Source: Woodsholea maritima DSM 17123 (GTDB lineage: Bacteria; Pseudomonadota; Alphaproteobacteria; Caulobacterales; Maricaulaceae). From it: a stretch of 64,000 nucleotides of DNA. Both the position numbers and the translations under genes were made by a program. Where the stretch lies: NCBI RefSeq assembly GCF_000382325.1, contig NZ_KB908056.1, forward strand, positions 1,092,224 to 1,156,223. Direction: 5' to 3'. Every line of letters starts with the position of its first letter. The first letter of the stretch is position 1. The notes under the pieces are model-generated. The model was not told where the DNA came from. It worked only from the letters and a program-made list of their open reading frames with translations, and did no database searches. Shown here piece by piece: positions 7,870 through 17,060 of the stretch.

Positions 7870-9063
7870 CTAGGCGGCGGCCTCCAGCAGCTTCTTGGCA
7901 CGGGTCTCCATGGTGAGCCGCGCATCCTGCTGGTGCTTCGAGCGGGCGACAGCGGTAATGCCCTGGACGAAGTCGAAGATGCTCTCGGGCGGGCGGCCTT
8001 CCTCGGCGAGGACCGTCTCGACGATCTTGTCGGTTTCCGCCTTCGAGAAGCCGCGCTTTCTCAGGAAGTCGGTGCGGTCCTCATCGCTGTGCGCGACGAT
8101 CCGTTCGCGTGCGGAGCGAATGCCCTGAATAAAGGGTTGCGGCGAGGAATCGGCAAAGTTCGCCAGCGCCGGTGCCGCCTCGTGCGCGAACCGGTTGGCG
8201 GCGTATTTCGAATGCCGGATGGTAATCCCCTGGAAGTCTTCGACGCCCCAGAGATTTCGGTTCTGACAGACGGCGCGGAGATAGAAGCTCGCGATGCCCA
8301 GCGTTTTCGCACCCACTTCCGAGTTCCAACAATAGAACCCTCGGAAGAAGAGATCGGGTGAGCCGTCGGGTAGCGTACCGGCCTCGATCGGATTCAGGTC
8401 GTCGACCAGGAAGAGGAAGACGTCGCGGTCTGAGGCGTAGAGTGTGGTCGTGTCCTTGGTGACGTCGACCATCGGGTTGTAGACGCCGCTAGACCAGTCG
8501 AGCACACCCGGCACCTTCCAGCGCGTGTCGCCAATGCCGTCGCCTGCGATACGCTGCACGGCGGAGACCAGTTCATGGTCGTAGATGCGGCCATAGTTCG
8601 GGCCGGTCACGGCGCGCAGTTCCATGCGTCCGTTCGCGACTTCCATCGTCTTGACCTGCTCAGCGCGGTGATTGGTGAGACCGTATTGCAGGTTGATACC
8701 GGCGAGCGGTGCCGGGAGTTGACGCATATAGGCCGCCGGTGAGCCCACGAGGCTCGCAAGTTGGCCGAAGCTCCAATGGGTCGGCGCGACCAGCGCCTCG
8801 GCGTCGGGCAGGACGAGCGCGAGCTTCTCCGGATCGTCGCGATGGGCTTCGACACGGATCGCCGCGCTCTCGACCGTCCGCGCCTTGCTCCGAGCGGCAC
8901 GGCCCTTCACCGAGGCGTAAAGGTCCGAGAGGGAGAGATACTTCTCGTCGTCGGGCCGGGAAAACCATTCGGACGACACGCGCCCATTATGCCCGCCGCG
9001 GGACACATCCACCTTGTAGCCGCCGCTCTCGGGGCGGCCGTTCATGATCTCAATCGCTGTCAT
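7870..9063 (-). CDS. DUF932 protein (phage/plasmid-like TIGR03299 group)
   Basis: The 397-residue product has the DUF932 features: HWSFGQLASLVGSPAAYMRQ, LQYGLTNHRAEQVK, AVTGPNYGRIYDHELVSAV, then FFRGFYCWNSEVGAKTLGI and LAEEGRPPESIFDFVQGITA. DUF932 proteins are standard on ICEs, plasmids and phages; some are linked to anti-defence or replication islands, but no biochemical role is firm. It follows a leader hairpin like that of the ParB-like gene. The next upstream gene on this strand is the caspase gene, 260 bases away; that junction marks the move from backbone to cargo. Confidence 0.85.
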   Translation of the reverse strand: MTAIEIMNGRPESGGYKVDVSRGGHNGRVSSEWFSRPDDEKYLSLSDLYASVKGRAARSKARTVESAAIRVEAHRDDPEKLALVLPDAEALVAPTHWSFGQLASLVGSPAAYMRQLPAPLAGINLQYGLTNHRAEQVKTMEVANGRMELRAVTGPNYGRIYDHELVSAVQRIAGDGIGDTRWKVPGVLDWSSGVYNPMVDVTKDTTTLYASDRDVFLFLVDDLNPIEAGTLPDGSPDLFFRGFYCWNSEVGAKTLGIASFYLRAVCQNRNLWGVEDFQGITIRHSKYAANRFAHEAAPALANFADSSPQPFIQGIRSARERIVAHSDEDRTDFLRKRGFSKAETDKIVETVLAEEGRPPESIFDFVQGITAVARSKHQQDARLTMETRAKKLLEAAA

Positions 9064-9150
9064 GGCTGTTCTCCAGGACGGGCGGTCCGAGAGCCTCTCT
9101 CTCGACCTCCAAACCCGTCACGGCGACAGCCACACCTCTCTTACTCTACA
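9064..9150 (-). promoter_or_regulatory. structured leader RNA in front of the DUF932 gene
   Basis: Read on the minus strand, 9119-9077 folds as GACGGG / CCCGTC around GGTCGAGAG / CTCTCGGACC with a small AGAG loop. It ends 13 bases before the ATG, and GGAG lies in the gap. Sequence similarity to the ParB leader also extends upstream of the stem (AAGAGAGGTGTGGCT against AAGAGGTGGGCCGTGG). The remaining 170 bases to the caspase gene show no gene. Confidence 0.5.
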
Positions 9151-9323
9151 GGGGGCGTTGCGGGGTCTCCCCGCAGAAGGGGTCGGGCGAGACTACAGGC
9201 TCGACCGCAGGGGAAGGCTTTCCCCTCATGGTTAAATCCAGCTTGCGTCAAGACCCTCCAAAGGCAGGCCGACAGATAGGTCAAAGCGACGGAAGCCTGG
9301 GTCATCGCTGGCTTTTTTGTCCC

Positions 9324-10889
9324 TCAAACACGCTGCGAGTCGTCCAAAAGATACTTGATTGGTTTTTGAGGAGCGCCAAGTGCGATTGGGGTTGCCAACT
9401 CCAATATGTCCAGGAAACTGGTCTTGCGCTCTGCGCATATACTTATCTGCCCGCGAGCAAGGTCGAACTCTAATCGACCTTTCTCCGGAAAATAGTACGT
9501 TGCCTGTTGCTTCCGCTCCGATTCATCTAGCGTTCCGCCATATTCCAGTTCAACGTCCTCAAGACGTCGAACAACGGAATCAAAATCTGGACCGCGTCCG
9601 CGAATACGGCAGACAACACGATCAAATTTGATGCCAAAAATTTCGTCGATGTTCTCGAGGTTTTTCTCAGAGCCGTTGCGCACTGACAAACAGCGTATGA
9701 TTTGAATCTCCGCGGGGTCGTCAGGTGTTTGCCTAACTTCAATCCAATATCGGAAATGTTCGGTGTCCAATGTGTCGTCACCGGTTCCTATGTCATCCCG
9801 CCGCAACCGGAAGACGCGTTTCGCCTCTTTGTAATAATCCTCGATTTCCTCGGCGATCTCTTCGTCAAGCAGGCCGCGTGCAAATTCTGCGCTGCTCGCA
9901 TTCACGTTGTCGGGCACGAAGTGTCCCTTTGCGCGAGAGAAACCCGGCAGTCTGTTATAAGCGCGCGTTTCTATATGGCTGAAAAATATGGCGTCCGGCT
10001 TGAACGATAAGCCCGTAAAGTCATTTTCGGGCGGAACCGGTTCCTCTTCCTCTCTTACCTGGCATATCGCGAAGCGGTTTGTTGCTGACGTGCGTGCGAG
10101 TGGGATCTGCTGTGCCGCTATAGACATGTTTTTCGTTATGTACCGGCGGACCGATGTGCCGAGATAATCTCTGAGCGAAGCGTCGGTAATGACTGAATAC
10201 GCATCAATCGCGTCTGGCGCCTTGCCGCTTAGCGCATGCACGAGGTGGTACGACCAAACGCCGTGACCAAGCCCGGCATGGCTGTAGGACTTTTGTCCTG
10301 GCGTGCAGGACAGGAATACACCCACATATTGGTCAACTTTCACGAAATCCTTGAACTCGGTCTCGCTCATAATCGAAACCACGCTGCGGCTGCTAAACTG
10401 TTCTTCAAGATCCTCAGCGCAGGCATCAATGAATGCAAGGAGCCGGTGGCATTCGCTCTTCTCAACGGGATCAAAAAGTAGGTCGCGCAGATTCAGGCAC
10501 GTTGCGGACAAATTGTGACCGTTGCTATCCCAGACGGTGATCAGGTTTGAGATTCCATTGTGGAAGCCGTGTCCAACATAATAGAAAATCAATAGGTCGT
10601 CTGGTCCTGTCGCGTGGATCGCCTCCTTTACACCATCTCGCACGCTCATGTTCGTTGCCATGCTATCGATCAACTCGATGCGGTGTATGTCGTTGTCGGG
10701 AAACATTTGATCGAGGGCCGCAGAGAAAGCGTCGGCGTCGGCCTTGGCATAATCGACACCAGGGATCTGGCCGGTTTTTCGCGGCTGATACTCTTCAATG
10801 GCAATAATGACGGCTGTCACGTGTCCATCGTTCGAGAGAAGGCTTGACGGCTCTTCTGAAACATCTGTTTTTTTGGGTATCTTGGTCAT
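9324..10889 (-). CDS. caspase-family (C14) protease, putative abortive-infection effector
   Basis: The 521-residue product begins with a caspase-like p20 domain: VIIAIEEYQ, then LIFYYVGHGFHNG with the catalytic His at about residue 107 (GHG), and LLAFIDACAED with the catalytic Cys at about 157. An SCTPGQKSY loop and GVWSYHLVHALSG follow, as in prokaryotic caspases. The C-terminal 250 residues (from about 290) are not recognised and may be sensor or substrate-binding. The start overlaps the upstream gene's stop by 4 bases (ATGA), so it is translationally coupled as the last gene of a four-gene operon with nuclease-like proteins. I infer a defence role in which a sensed infection activates proteolysis. 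Confidence 0.8.
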   Translation of the reverse strand: MTKIPKKTDVSEEPSSLLSNDGHVTAVIIAIEEYQPRKTGQIPGVDYAKADADAFSAALDQMFPDNDIHRIELIDSMATNMSVRDGVKEAIHATGPDDLLIFYYVGHGFHNGISNLITVWDSNGHNLSATCLNLRDLLFDPVEKSECHRLLAFIDACAEDLEEQFSSRSVVSIMSETEFKDFVKVDQYVGVFLSCTPGQKSYSHAGLGHGVWSYHLVHALSGKAPDAIDAYSVITDASLRDYLGTSVRRYITKNMSIAAQQIPLARTSATNRFAICQVREEEEPVPPENDFTGLSFKPDAIFFSHIETRAYNRLPGFSRAKGHFVPDNVNASSAEFARGLLDEEIAEEIEDYYKEAKRVFRLRRDDIGTGDDTLDTEHFRYWIEVRQTPDDPAEIQIIRCLSVRNGSEKNLENIDEIFGIKFDRVVCRIRGRGPDFDSVVRRLEDVELEYGGTLDESERKQQATYYFPEKGRLEFDLARGQISICAERKTSFLDILELATPIALGAPQKPIKYLLDDSQRV

Positions 10890-11770
10890 TCGAAGAAGCT
10901 GCTATTGTCTACTTGGAGAGTGACATCATTGGGCTGTATCTCCATCGGTTTCGCCGGATTAGATAAGATCACCGCGTGGTATGGATAGGAGTCGTCCTGG
11001 CGAAATCCGATGTCGTTTCGCACATCAGAGTTGGAGCCATATTGCAATTCGACCTCAACCTGCCCGGTGATGGCGTATTCGATTTTGGTTGCCGTCAGGG
11101 ACTTCACTTCGACGGTGTCAATGTAGTGCCCGTCAACTGTTGTGTGTGTCGATAGCTCATCGAGTTCCTGGATAGTCTCTGAGATTAGGTTCTCGAAGAG
11201 GGCGTTGTGCATAACACCGGCGGTCGCGCGAACAATCTCCTCCCGCCCGGCTGCAGCGGCATGAAGAAGGTCGAGCAGGCTCTCAAATACCTCATGGATC
11301 ATTTGGCGGACAACAGATCCCTTGCGTACGATTGTTTCGGAGCGAACATGAGTGGATTTGTTCAGCGCTTCGAAGGCGTCCAAAAGTGGTTTCGTGAAGT
11401 CTGTCATCTCAAGCTTGAGCACATCTTTGACGAAATCCTCCGGAAGCCCTGCATGGACGATGTAATGTGCCTTTTGACGTCGAGTGACGGTCTTGGTGTC
11501 TTTGGCTTGGACAAACCAAACACACTCTCGCACGGCGTCGTCCGGCGCGAGACTATGCAGAATGTGGCCGGTGACTTCGCGTAGCCCGCTCGCGACTAGG
11601 TTTCCTCTGATCGGATTTTTCTTGTCTCGGGCGACCCGCATGACTCCTTTGATGAGCTTCATTAAAAACCCATCGTCCGGGAAAAATCCCACTAGGTCGG
11701 CTTGCAATTCCGCGATGTCGTTCCAATCAGTTTTTTGCTTAGCCAATTTAGTTGCGTCTCTTTCGATCAA
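10886..11770 (-). CDS. putative pPIWI-associated nuclease-like protein
   Basis: The 294-residue product has a helical N-terminal two thirds. Its C-terminal domain reads IETVQELDELSTHTTVD-like, VEVELQYGSNSDVRNDIG and DDSYPYHAVI. This tail resembles the domain labelled 'predicted pPIWI-associating nuclease', but I recall that family only roughly and catalytic residues cannot be assigned. It overlaps the caspase start by 4 bases and follows the HEPN-like gene by 36 bases. Within the operon it could be a sensor or adaptor rather than a nuclease. Confidence 0.5.
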   Translation of the reverse strand: MIERDATKLAKQKTDWNDIAELQADLVGFFPDDGFLMKLIKGVMRVARDKKNPIRGNLVASGLREVTGHILHSLAPDDAVRECVWFVQAKDTKTVTRRQKAHYIVHAGLPEDFVKDVLKLEMTDFTKPLLDAFEALNKSTHVRSETIVRKGSVVRQMIHEVFESLLDLLHAAAAGREEIVRATAGVMHNALFENLISETIQELDELSTHTTVDGHYIDTVEVKSLTATKIEYAITGQVEVELQYGSNSDVRNDIGFRQDDSYPYHAVILSNPAKPMEIQPNDVTLQVDNSSFFE

Positions 11771-11806
11771 GTTTATGGGTGCCGCTTCTGAACTCTTGAT
11801 GATTTA

Positions 11807-12418
11807 TCAGTATTTCTCGAAACTGGGATTGTAAAACTGGTCAGCAAACTCGCCCAGTATTGAGCGAGCTTCTCTTACAGCACTTTGAGCGAGCGGGCTG
11901 GCGATGTCGTCTAGTGATCGATCAGTCGTCGCAATTGCCCCGATGACCCGTAGCAATGTGGCGAAGGACTCTCGAATTAAATCAAGGATGTATGGCTCAC
12001 ACCACAAGTCACCATATTCCCGTTTTCGCAGTTCGCCGTGCCATCTTGGATTTCGGCTGAACACCAGAGACTTTTCCATTTTGAATGAGACGCCGTGTGC
12101 GATGTTGTGACGAATGATGAACCCGGAACGTGTCGCCTTCGACCAAGTTTGCAGAAAGGTGCGAACATCGTCTTCAGGCACAGTTTCAGCGTACTTTTCC
12201 AACATCGAAATCAAGTTGGTTATCGGTTTTGAGTCTGTTTTTGGACGAATCCCCTTTGGTTCAATTTTCTCTAAGATCCAGATCGCACGCTCAAGGTGGT
12301 GTTCAATGTTTCCAGCATGAACGATGATAGAGGCGACCTTTGGCGCGGTGACCTCGTCCAGACCAAGCGTTTTGTCCATCAGGGACGCTCGGCCATACTG
12401 CTTGGTAGGTTGCTTCAT
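11807..12418 (-). CDS. HEPN-like protein with an Rx4H motif
   Basis: The 203-residue, largely helical product contains GFIIRHNIAHGVSF at about residues 98-111. That gives R-x4-H (RHNIAH), the arrangement of many HEPN ribonucleases and of RNxxAHG helical proteins. It starts inside the end of the PD-(D/E)xK gene (4-base overlap). Function is not established; it may be an RNase effector, a toxin or simply a structural helical bundle. AT content is higher than in the ICE backbone genes, in line with cargo origin. Confidence 0.5.
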   Translation of the reverse strand: MKQPTKQYGRASLMDKTLGLDEVTAPKVASIIVHAGNIEHHLERAIWILEKIEPKGIRPKTDSKPITNLISMLEKYAETVPEDDVRTFLQTWSKATRSGFIIRHNIAHGVSFKMEKSLVFSRNPRWHGELRKREYGDLWCEPYILDLIRESFATLLRVIGAIATTDRSLDDIASPLAQSAVREARSILGEFADQFYNPSFEKY

Positions 12419-13452
12419 GACTTTGTTGCGCTTCGAGGTGTTGGGTTACCGCCGGGCTTCGGGACGAAGTCGGGCCAGGTATGCGGTTGTTGATGGAGGA
12501 TGATGTGTACGACCTTCTGTTCTAAGGCGCGTTCTAGAGCGCGCCGGAAATTGGTCATGTTGCTGACGACCGCGTCGCGTCTAATGGCATGGCGCCAGTT
12601 GATTGCTTCGCCTTGCGGTAAGGTCCAATGCAGGAGGTGTGTCAGCGCCATGTGGCCGAACATCATGCCGTCATCAGTACCGGCGACGAAGCGAAGGTCG
12701 ATGTGTGTGTCGCTGTGGGATTGCTGTTCGGATAGATCCCACGTTGTGAAAAGCGTCGTGACGTCCGGGTCTAGATTATCCGCTGTCTCTCCGCCGGAGA
12801 TCATAAAGCCCACCTCGTCGATCCTCATTTTCCATTGCTCAGTTACAGTACCTTCGGATTCCTCTCGGTCGACGAGTGCTTCTTTTTTGCAGCGGAAACG
12901 CAGACCCGCACCGGAGGCGATCTTGTAAGCGACGTCGCCTGCAAGGACACCGAGTAGGTTCTCTTTCATGGCGTCGCCGAACGTGATGTTGAAGTTTGTC
13001 TGAGCCTTGGTGAGGTGCTGGATTTCGAAGAGCACCCAGATGCCGTGGTGTTTCCAGGCGATGAGTAGGGGCATCTTGACGAGCTGCGCGTATGCGCGGA
13101 GCCGATCAAGATATCGCGGGGTAAAGGAAAGCGTTTGCTTCGTCTTTGACTTCACTTCGATGAGGACGGGGCCAGAATGTTCAAACTCGGCCAACAAGTC
13201 GGGAACTTGATAGAGGTCGCGCGAGCTTGATGGCGCTTGATGCTGGTCGAGCTTATGAAGGAGACGCGCCTTGCCGAGCCAGCTGCAGATGGCCGTAAAC
13301 TCGTCTTCGGCGGGCAGGCCTTGGTCTAGCCGCTTGACCTTGTCAGCGACTTTCTTCGGGTCGTCATCCCAGCCAAGCTCTGAGAGAACCTCTTGAATCA
13401 ACCGATCGCTATCGTCTGTCTCCGTCATACACGCACCTAGAATCATATTCAT
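12415..13452 (-). CDS. PD-(D/E)xK nuclease-like protein, first gene of the caspase operon
   Basis: The 345-residue product has a nuclease core at about residues 83-105: YQVPDLLAEFEHSGPVLIEV then KSK, the D...ExK pattern. An N-terminal helical part precedes it, and a region of about 200 residues of unknown function follows. An alternative ATG at 13428 would remove eight residues; neither start has a clear Shine-Dalgarno. It is transcribed away from abiEi across a 92-bp intergenic region. The downstream genes overlap or follow closely, so all four are likely co-transcribed. Confidence 0.6.
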   Translation of the reverse strand: MNMILGACMTETDDSDRLIQEVLSELGWDDDPKKVADKVKRLDQGLPAEDEFTAICSWLGKARLLHKLDQHQAPSSSRDLYQVPDLLAEFEHSGPVLIEVKSKTKQTLSFTPRYLDRLRAYAQLVKMPLLIAWKHHGIWVLFEIQHLTKAQTNFNITFGDAMKENLLGVLAGDVAYKIASGAGLRFRCKKEALVDREESEGTVTEQWKMRIDEVGFMISGGETADNLDPDVTTLFTTWDLSEQQSHSDTHIDLRFVAGTDDGMMFGHMALTHLLHWTLPQGEAINWRHAIRRDAVVSNMTNFRRALERALEQKVVHIILHQQPHTWPDFVPKPGGNPTPRSATKS

Positions 13453-13544
13453 AAATCCGCTTTGAATGCGGAATTAGCCATATTGAGCTTGCCCAAACGG
13501 TAATATCATAATAGAAAATCGGTGTGTAGAGCGGATTTTGGAAT
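13453..13544. promoter_or_regulatory. divergent promoter region with inverted repeat, abiE versus caspase operon
   Basis: AAATCCGCT at 13453-13461 and AGCGGATTT at 13530-13538 are perfect inverted copies placed just inside the two divergent start codons. AbiEi-type antitoxins repress their own promoter through inverted repeats, so these are candidate AbiEi operators. If so, AbiEi could also influence the caspase operon. Inference only. Confidence 0.4.
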
Positions 13545-14369
13545 ATGATACCTCAGCGCACCTCTAGTTTGGCGACCTATGTTGAAGAGCTCGCATCCAG
13601 CGGTCGAACCTGTTTCACCCGCGAGAACGCAGTAGAGGCGTTAGGGGTTAGCCATGGAGCGTTTCTCGATGCGGCCGCGCGCCTCAAAAAGCGGGGTCAC
13701 ATCTTCGCGCCGCGCCGAGGTTTCTACGTCATTACGCCCACACGGTATTTGAAGTGGGGTGCACCGCCACCAACCTGGTACATCGATGCTATGATGAAGG
13801 ATGCGGGGCGACCTTACTATGTGGCGCTCCTGAAAGCCGCGGAGCTCCATGGGGCAGCTCATCAAGCGGTCATGGAGTTCCAGGTCGTCACCGACCGGCA
13901 GTGGAAACCCATCCGGGCCGGACGTTCAAAACTCGCCTTCTATTTCCGCAAGGACATTGAACGGGTCGGACAAGGCGTCGAGCAACGAAAGACCGACACG
14001 GGTTCGATGCGGGTGTCGTCGCCAGCGCTCACCGCGTTGGATTTGATACGCTATCCGCATGCGAGCGGTGGTGTTGATCATGCGGCAAGCGTTCTCAATG
14101 AGCTTGCCGCCCATATTGACCCGCTGCAGTTTGATGCACTGGCGCCGAGCTTTGAGCGGTCTGTCGTCCAACGCCTCGGTTATATTCTCGAGTATCTGGG
14201 ACATGACGAGATTGCATCCTGCTTGGAGAAGCATATCCGGAACGGCAATGTGCCATGGGTCGAGCTTGATCCTGGAGAAGCAAATGCAATCACCGCCTAC
14301 GATGAGCAAGAGCGAAACGCACGCTGGCACATCATTGTCCGCCGCCCAATTGAGGTTGATGAACAATGA
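13545..14369 (+). CDS. abiEi: AbiEi-family antitoxin (type IV toxin-antitoxin)
   Basis: The 274-residue product starts with a winged-helix domain (TRENAVEALGVSHGAFLDAA, LKKRGHIFAPRRGFYVI) followed by the AbiEi C-terminal domain (YYVALLKAAELHGAAHQAV, FQVVTDRQ, SSPALTALDLIRYPH). In this family the N-terminal part represses transcription of the pair and the C-terminal part neutralises the toxin, without a stable protein complex. It overlaps the toxin start by 4 bases (ATGA). It is next to a caspase operon and an Argonaute pair in a defence block. Confidence 0.85.
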   Translation: MIPQRTSSLATYVEELASSGRTCFTRENAVEALGVSHGAFLDAAARLKKRGHIFAPRRGFYVITPTRYLKWGAPPPTWYIDAMMKDAGRPYYVALLKAAELHGAAHQAVMEFQVVTDRQWKPIRAGRSKLAFYFRKDIERVGQGVEQRKTDTGSMRVSSPALTALDLIRYPHASGGVDHAASVLNELAAHIDPLQFDALAPSFERSVVQRLGYILEYLGHDEIASCLEKHIRNGNVPWVELDPGEANAITAYDEQERNARWHIIVRRPIEVDEQ

Positions 14370-15244
14370 TCCCCGAAACCAACATCACAGCTTGGAGCTT
14401 GATCGCGCCATGGGCCGAACCGAGGCAAGTCGAGCAGGATCTGATTATCTCTCGCGCGCTCGTCGAGATCTTCAATCATGATCTTCTGGGAACTGAACTG
14501 AGGTTCCGAGGGGGCACAGCCCTCAACAAGATCATCTTCCCGGAGCCGTTGCGCTATTCGGAGGATATTGATCTCGTCCGCACAACGGCAGGACCAATCG
14601 GCCCCATCCTTGATGCCATGCGAGACGTGTTGGAGCCTTGGTTGGGACAAGCGAATTTTGCGTCGAGCCAGGTCGCGCCGAAGCTGCGTTTTCGCGTTCC
14701 GGCTGAGGATGATCCCGAAGCGCAGATCCGGTTAAAGGTAGAGATCAACATCGCTGAGATCGACGCTTTCGACCCGCCGGTTTCGATCCCATACGCTGTC
14801 GAGAACCCGTGGTTCACAGGAAACACGACCATCGCATCCTTCTCCCCGGAAGAACTGCTGTCGACAAAACTGCGTGCCTTGTTGCAACGCGACAAAGGGC
14901 GCGATCTTTTTGATCTCGACCATGCGTTAGATGCGCTTCCCGAACTCAATCTCGATCGGGTTGTTGAGTTGTTTGTCCGATATCTTGACCAACAGGGTCA
15001 GGCTATCTCGCGGGCAGAGGCTGAGCAGCGGATGCTGGCGAAGTTCGCACGCCCGGATTTGCTCGGGGATATTCGCGCATTGCTGACCCCTGATCGTGCA
15101 GAATCGCTGGATGCCGCTGCCGGTCGAGCAGCGTTTCTCAGGGTATTCACAAATGTGATTGCTTTAATCCCCGGGGATAGGTGGGCACGTACTGATGAAC
15201 TGGCTGAGACCTTGGGTTTGCTTGAAATCAGTGGGGTGAACTGA
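14366..15244 (+). CDS. abiEii: AbiEii/AbiGii-family nucleotidyltransferase toxin
   Basis: The 292-residue product shows the nucleotidyltransferase motifs of AbiEii toxins: FRGGTALNKIIF followed by RYSEDIDLVR (GG and DxD), then SFSPEELLSTKLRALLQRDKGRDLFDL. Family members such as MenT-type toxins transfer nucleotides to tRNA or other targets and arrest growth. Length is normal and the key residues are present, so it should be active. The next gene starts 49 bases downstream on the same strand. Confidence 0.85.
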   Translation: MIPETNITAWSLIAPWAEPRQVEQDLIISRALVEIFNHDLLGTELRFRGGTALNKIIFPEPLRYSEDIDLVRTTAGPIGPILDAMRDVLEPWLGQANFASSQVAPKLRFRVPAEDDPEAQIRLKVEINIAEIDAFDPPVSIPYAVENPWFTGNTTIASFSPEELLSTKLRALLQRDKGRDLFDLDHALDALPELNLDRVVELFVRYLDQQGQAISRAEAEQRMLAKFARPDLLGDIRALLTPDRAESLDAAAGRAAFLRVFTNVIALIPGDRWARTDELAETLGLLEISGVN

Positions 15245-15293
15245 TGTCCGTGCGTGTCTATGTTTGCTTCGATATTGTATTAGGCAGGATATT

Positions 15294-17060
15294 ATGAACC
15301 AAGCTGAGTTTGCGCGAATATTTTGCGAGCGCCCCGAAAGCTTCGCATGGTTTCTTGGGGCGGGCGCGTCGCGTAATGCGAATCTTCCGACTGCGGAAGA
15401 TATCATCACAGACTTGAAGCGACGGTATTATTGCAGTGAAGAAAACCAAAACTTCTCAACAAAAGATCTACAGAACGACGCGGTAAGGGCGCAAATTGAA
15501 GGCTATTTGCGTTCACGCGGATTTCCAGAGCGCTGGTCTTCCGAAGAATACACGACATATTTTGAGACGATTTTCGGCGAAGATCGCGAGCGTCAGCGGA
15601 ACTATATCTCTAGTATTCTGTCAGAAGACCGTGTCAGGTTAGCAGTAGGAAACCGCGTTTTTGGCGCTTTGTTGGCGGGCGGATTGTGCCGCATGGCGTT
15701 CACGACCAATTTTGACCCGGTTGTCGAAAAGGCCGTTGCGGAAATATCCGGGAAGCCTTTGTCAGCCTATCACCTTGAGGGCGCTCACAACGTTGTATCG
15801 GCGCTCAACAACGAGCAGTTCCCTATCTACTGCAAACTGCATGGAGATTTTCAGTACGACAGCATCAAAAATCTGTCGTCAGATTTGGCAACACAGAACG
15901 CTCAGCTGTCCCAATGCATGACAATGGCGGGGGCGCGGTTCGGCTTTGTGGTCGCCGGATACTCTGGCCGAGACGAGAGCGTGATGGCTCTGTTCGACGC
16001 CATATTGAAAGCACCCAACCCGTTTCCACACGGACTCTACTGGATGAAGATGCGGGGCTCGACGCCGATTGACAGCGTCGCATCGCTTATGGAGAGCGCG
16101 AAGGCTGCCGGGGTTCGCGCAGAGTTCGTGGACATTGAGACTTACGACACAGTTATGCTTCGGTTGTGGCGCAATCTTCCCAATCAGCCAGATGGCATGG
16201 ATGCGAAGGTACGAAAAGGGCGAGCGGGGATTGTTCAAATCTCGGTGCCGGAACCGAAGGGTGGTAAGCCACTTCTGCGGTTCAATGGTCTGCCAATGAC
16301 CAAAGTCCCAACGACATGCGCCGAGGTAAAGTCAAAGACCGCCTCAAACTGGGAAGCGATTGCAGACTTAAAGCGAAAGCCGGAAACAAGTGCGGTTCTC
16401 ACATTTGATGGCAAGGCCCTGGCCTGGGGTGGGCAGCAGGACATAGAAGACACATTTGGTGCAGACTTTCTTGAGAAGAGTGAAGTAACGTTCGATCCCG
16501 ACTGGCGAGCGGGCTCACGGCTTCACATTAAGAACTTTCTCGAAGAGGGACTGGCGCGGGCGATCTGCCGGGTGCGGCCGCTCCTTCAGCGGCGGCAGGG
16601 GTCGGGGGTCTCTTTGATCGTTGATCATAAAGCGCTGGATGTTGGCATCCTGGAGGATTTGCACCGCGAGACCGGCAAGGTGACCGGATCCGTGCCGGGT
16701 CTGTCCCTACCGGCTACTGAGGAGCATGAGGCAGTTCACCAAGTTCACTTCGCTGAGGCGGTGCATATGTCGCTTGGCTATGCGGACAATCGGCTTTGGC
16801 TGCTTCTGAAACCTGATGTCTGGATATGGCCAAGATTTGCGCGGCAGCATGCAACGAACTTTTTGGACAAGCGTAAGGCTGACCGACGCAATGACAAACA
16901 TGATCGGTTGCTTTCGGCTTGGATCGGAATCCTATCGGACCATGCGGGCAGAGATGTCGAAGTGACCTTCTCGCCGTTTGATGGCGATACGGGATTTGCA
17001 AACCCAGTATTCGGATTCTCGACGCAGACAGGTTTTGCGATGAAGAGGGGCAGGACATGA
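15294..17060 (+). CDS. SIR2-APAZ protein of a short Argonaute (SPARSA) system
   Basis: I chose the ATG at 15294 because the SIR2 domain begins there; the ten residues before it are poorly supported. The N-terminal domain of the 588-residue product has SIR2 motifs: [11 protein letters not shown] at about 19-29, FTTNFDP at about 132-138, and CKLHGD. The rest is an APAZ domain, which replaces the N/PAZ lobe of long Argonautes. In SPARSA systems, guide RNA and invading DNA recognition triggers the SIR2 part to hydrolyse NAD+ and kill the cell. The gene overlaps the Argonaute start by 4 bases. Confidence 0.85.
   Translation: MNQAEFARIFCERPESFAWFLGAGASRNANLPTAEDIITDLKRRYYCSEENQNFSTKDLQNDAVRAQIEGYLRSRGFPERWSSEEYTTYFETIFGEDRERQRNYISSILSEDRVRLAVGNRVFGALLAGGLCRMAFTTNFDPVVEKAVAEISGKPLSAYHLEGAHNVVSALNNEQFPIYCKLHGDFQYDSIKNLSSDLATQNAQLSQCMTMAGARFGFVVAGYSGRDESVMALFDAILKAPNPFPHGLYWMKMRGSTPIDSVASLMESAKAAGVRAEFVDIETYDTVMLRLWRNLPNQPDGMDAKVRKGRAGIVQISVPEPKGGKPLLRFNGLPMTKVPTTCAEVKSKTASNWEAIADLKRKPETSAVLTFDGKALAWGGQQDIEDTFGADFLEKSEVTFDPDWRAGSRLHIKNFLEEGLARAICRVRPLLQRRQGSGVSLIVDHKALDVGILEDLHRETGKVTGSVPGLSLPATEEHEAVHQVHFAEAVHMSLGYADNRLWLLLKPDVWIWPRFARQHATNFLDKRKADRRNDKHDRLLSAWIGILSDHAGRDVEVTFSPFDGDTGFANPVFGFSTQTGFAMKRGRT

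Noticed and set aside
7870..9063. Anti-CRISPR or phage gene reading of the DUF932 protein
   Set aside because: The family is common to ICE backbones and nothing in the sequence supports a specific anti-defence role.
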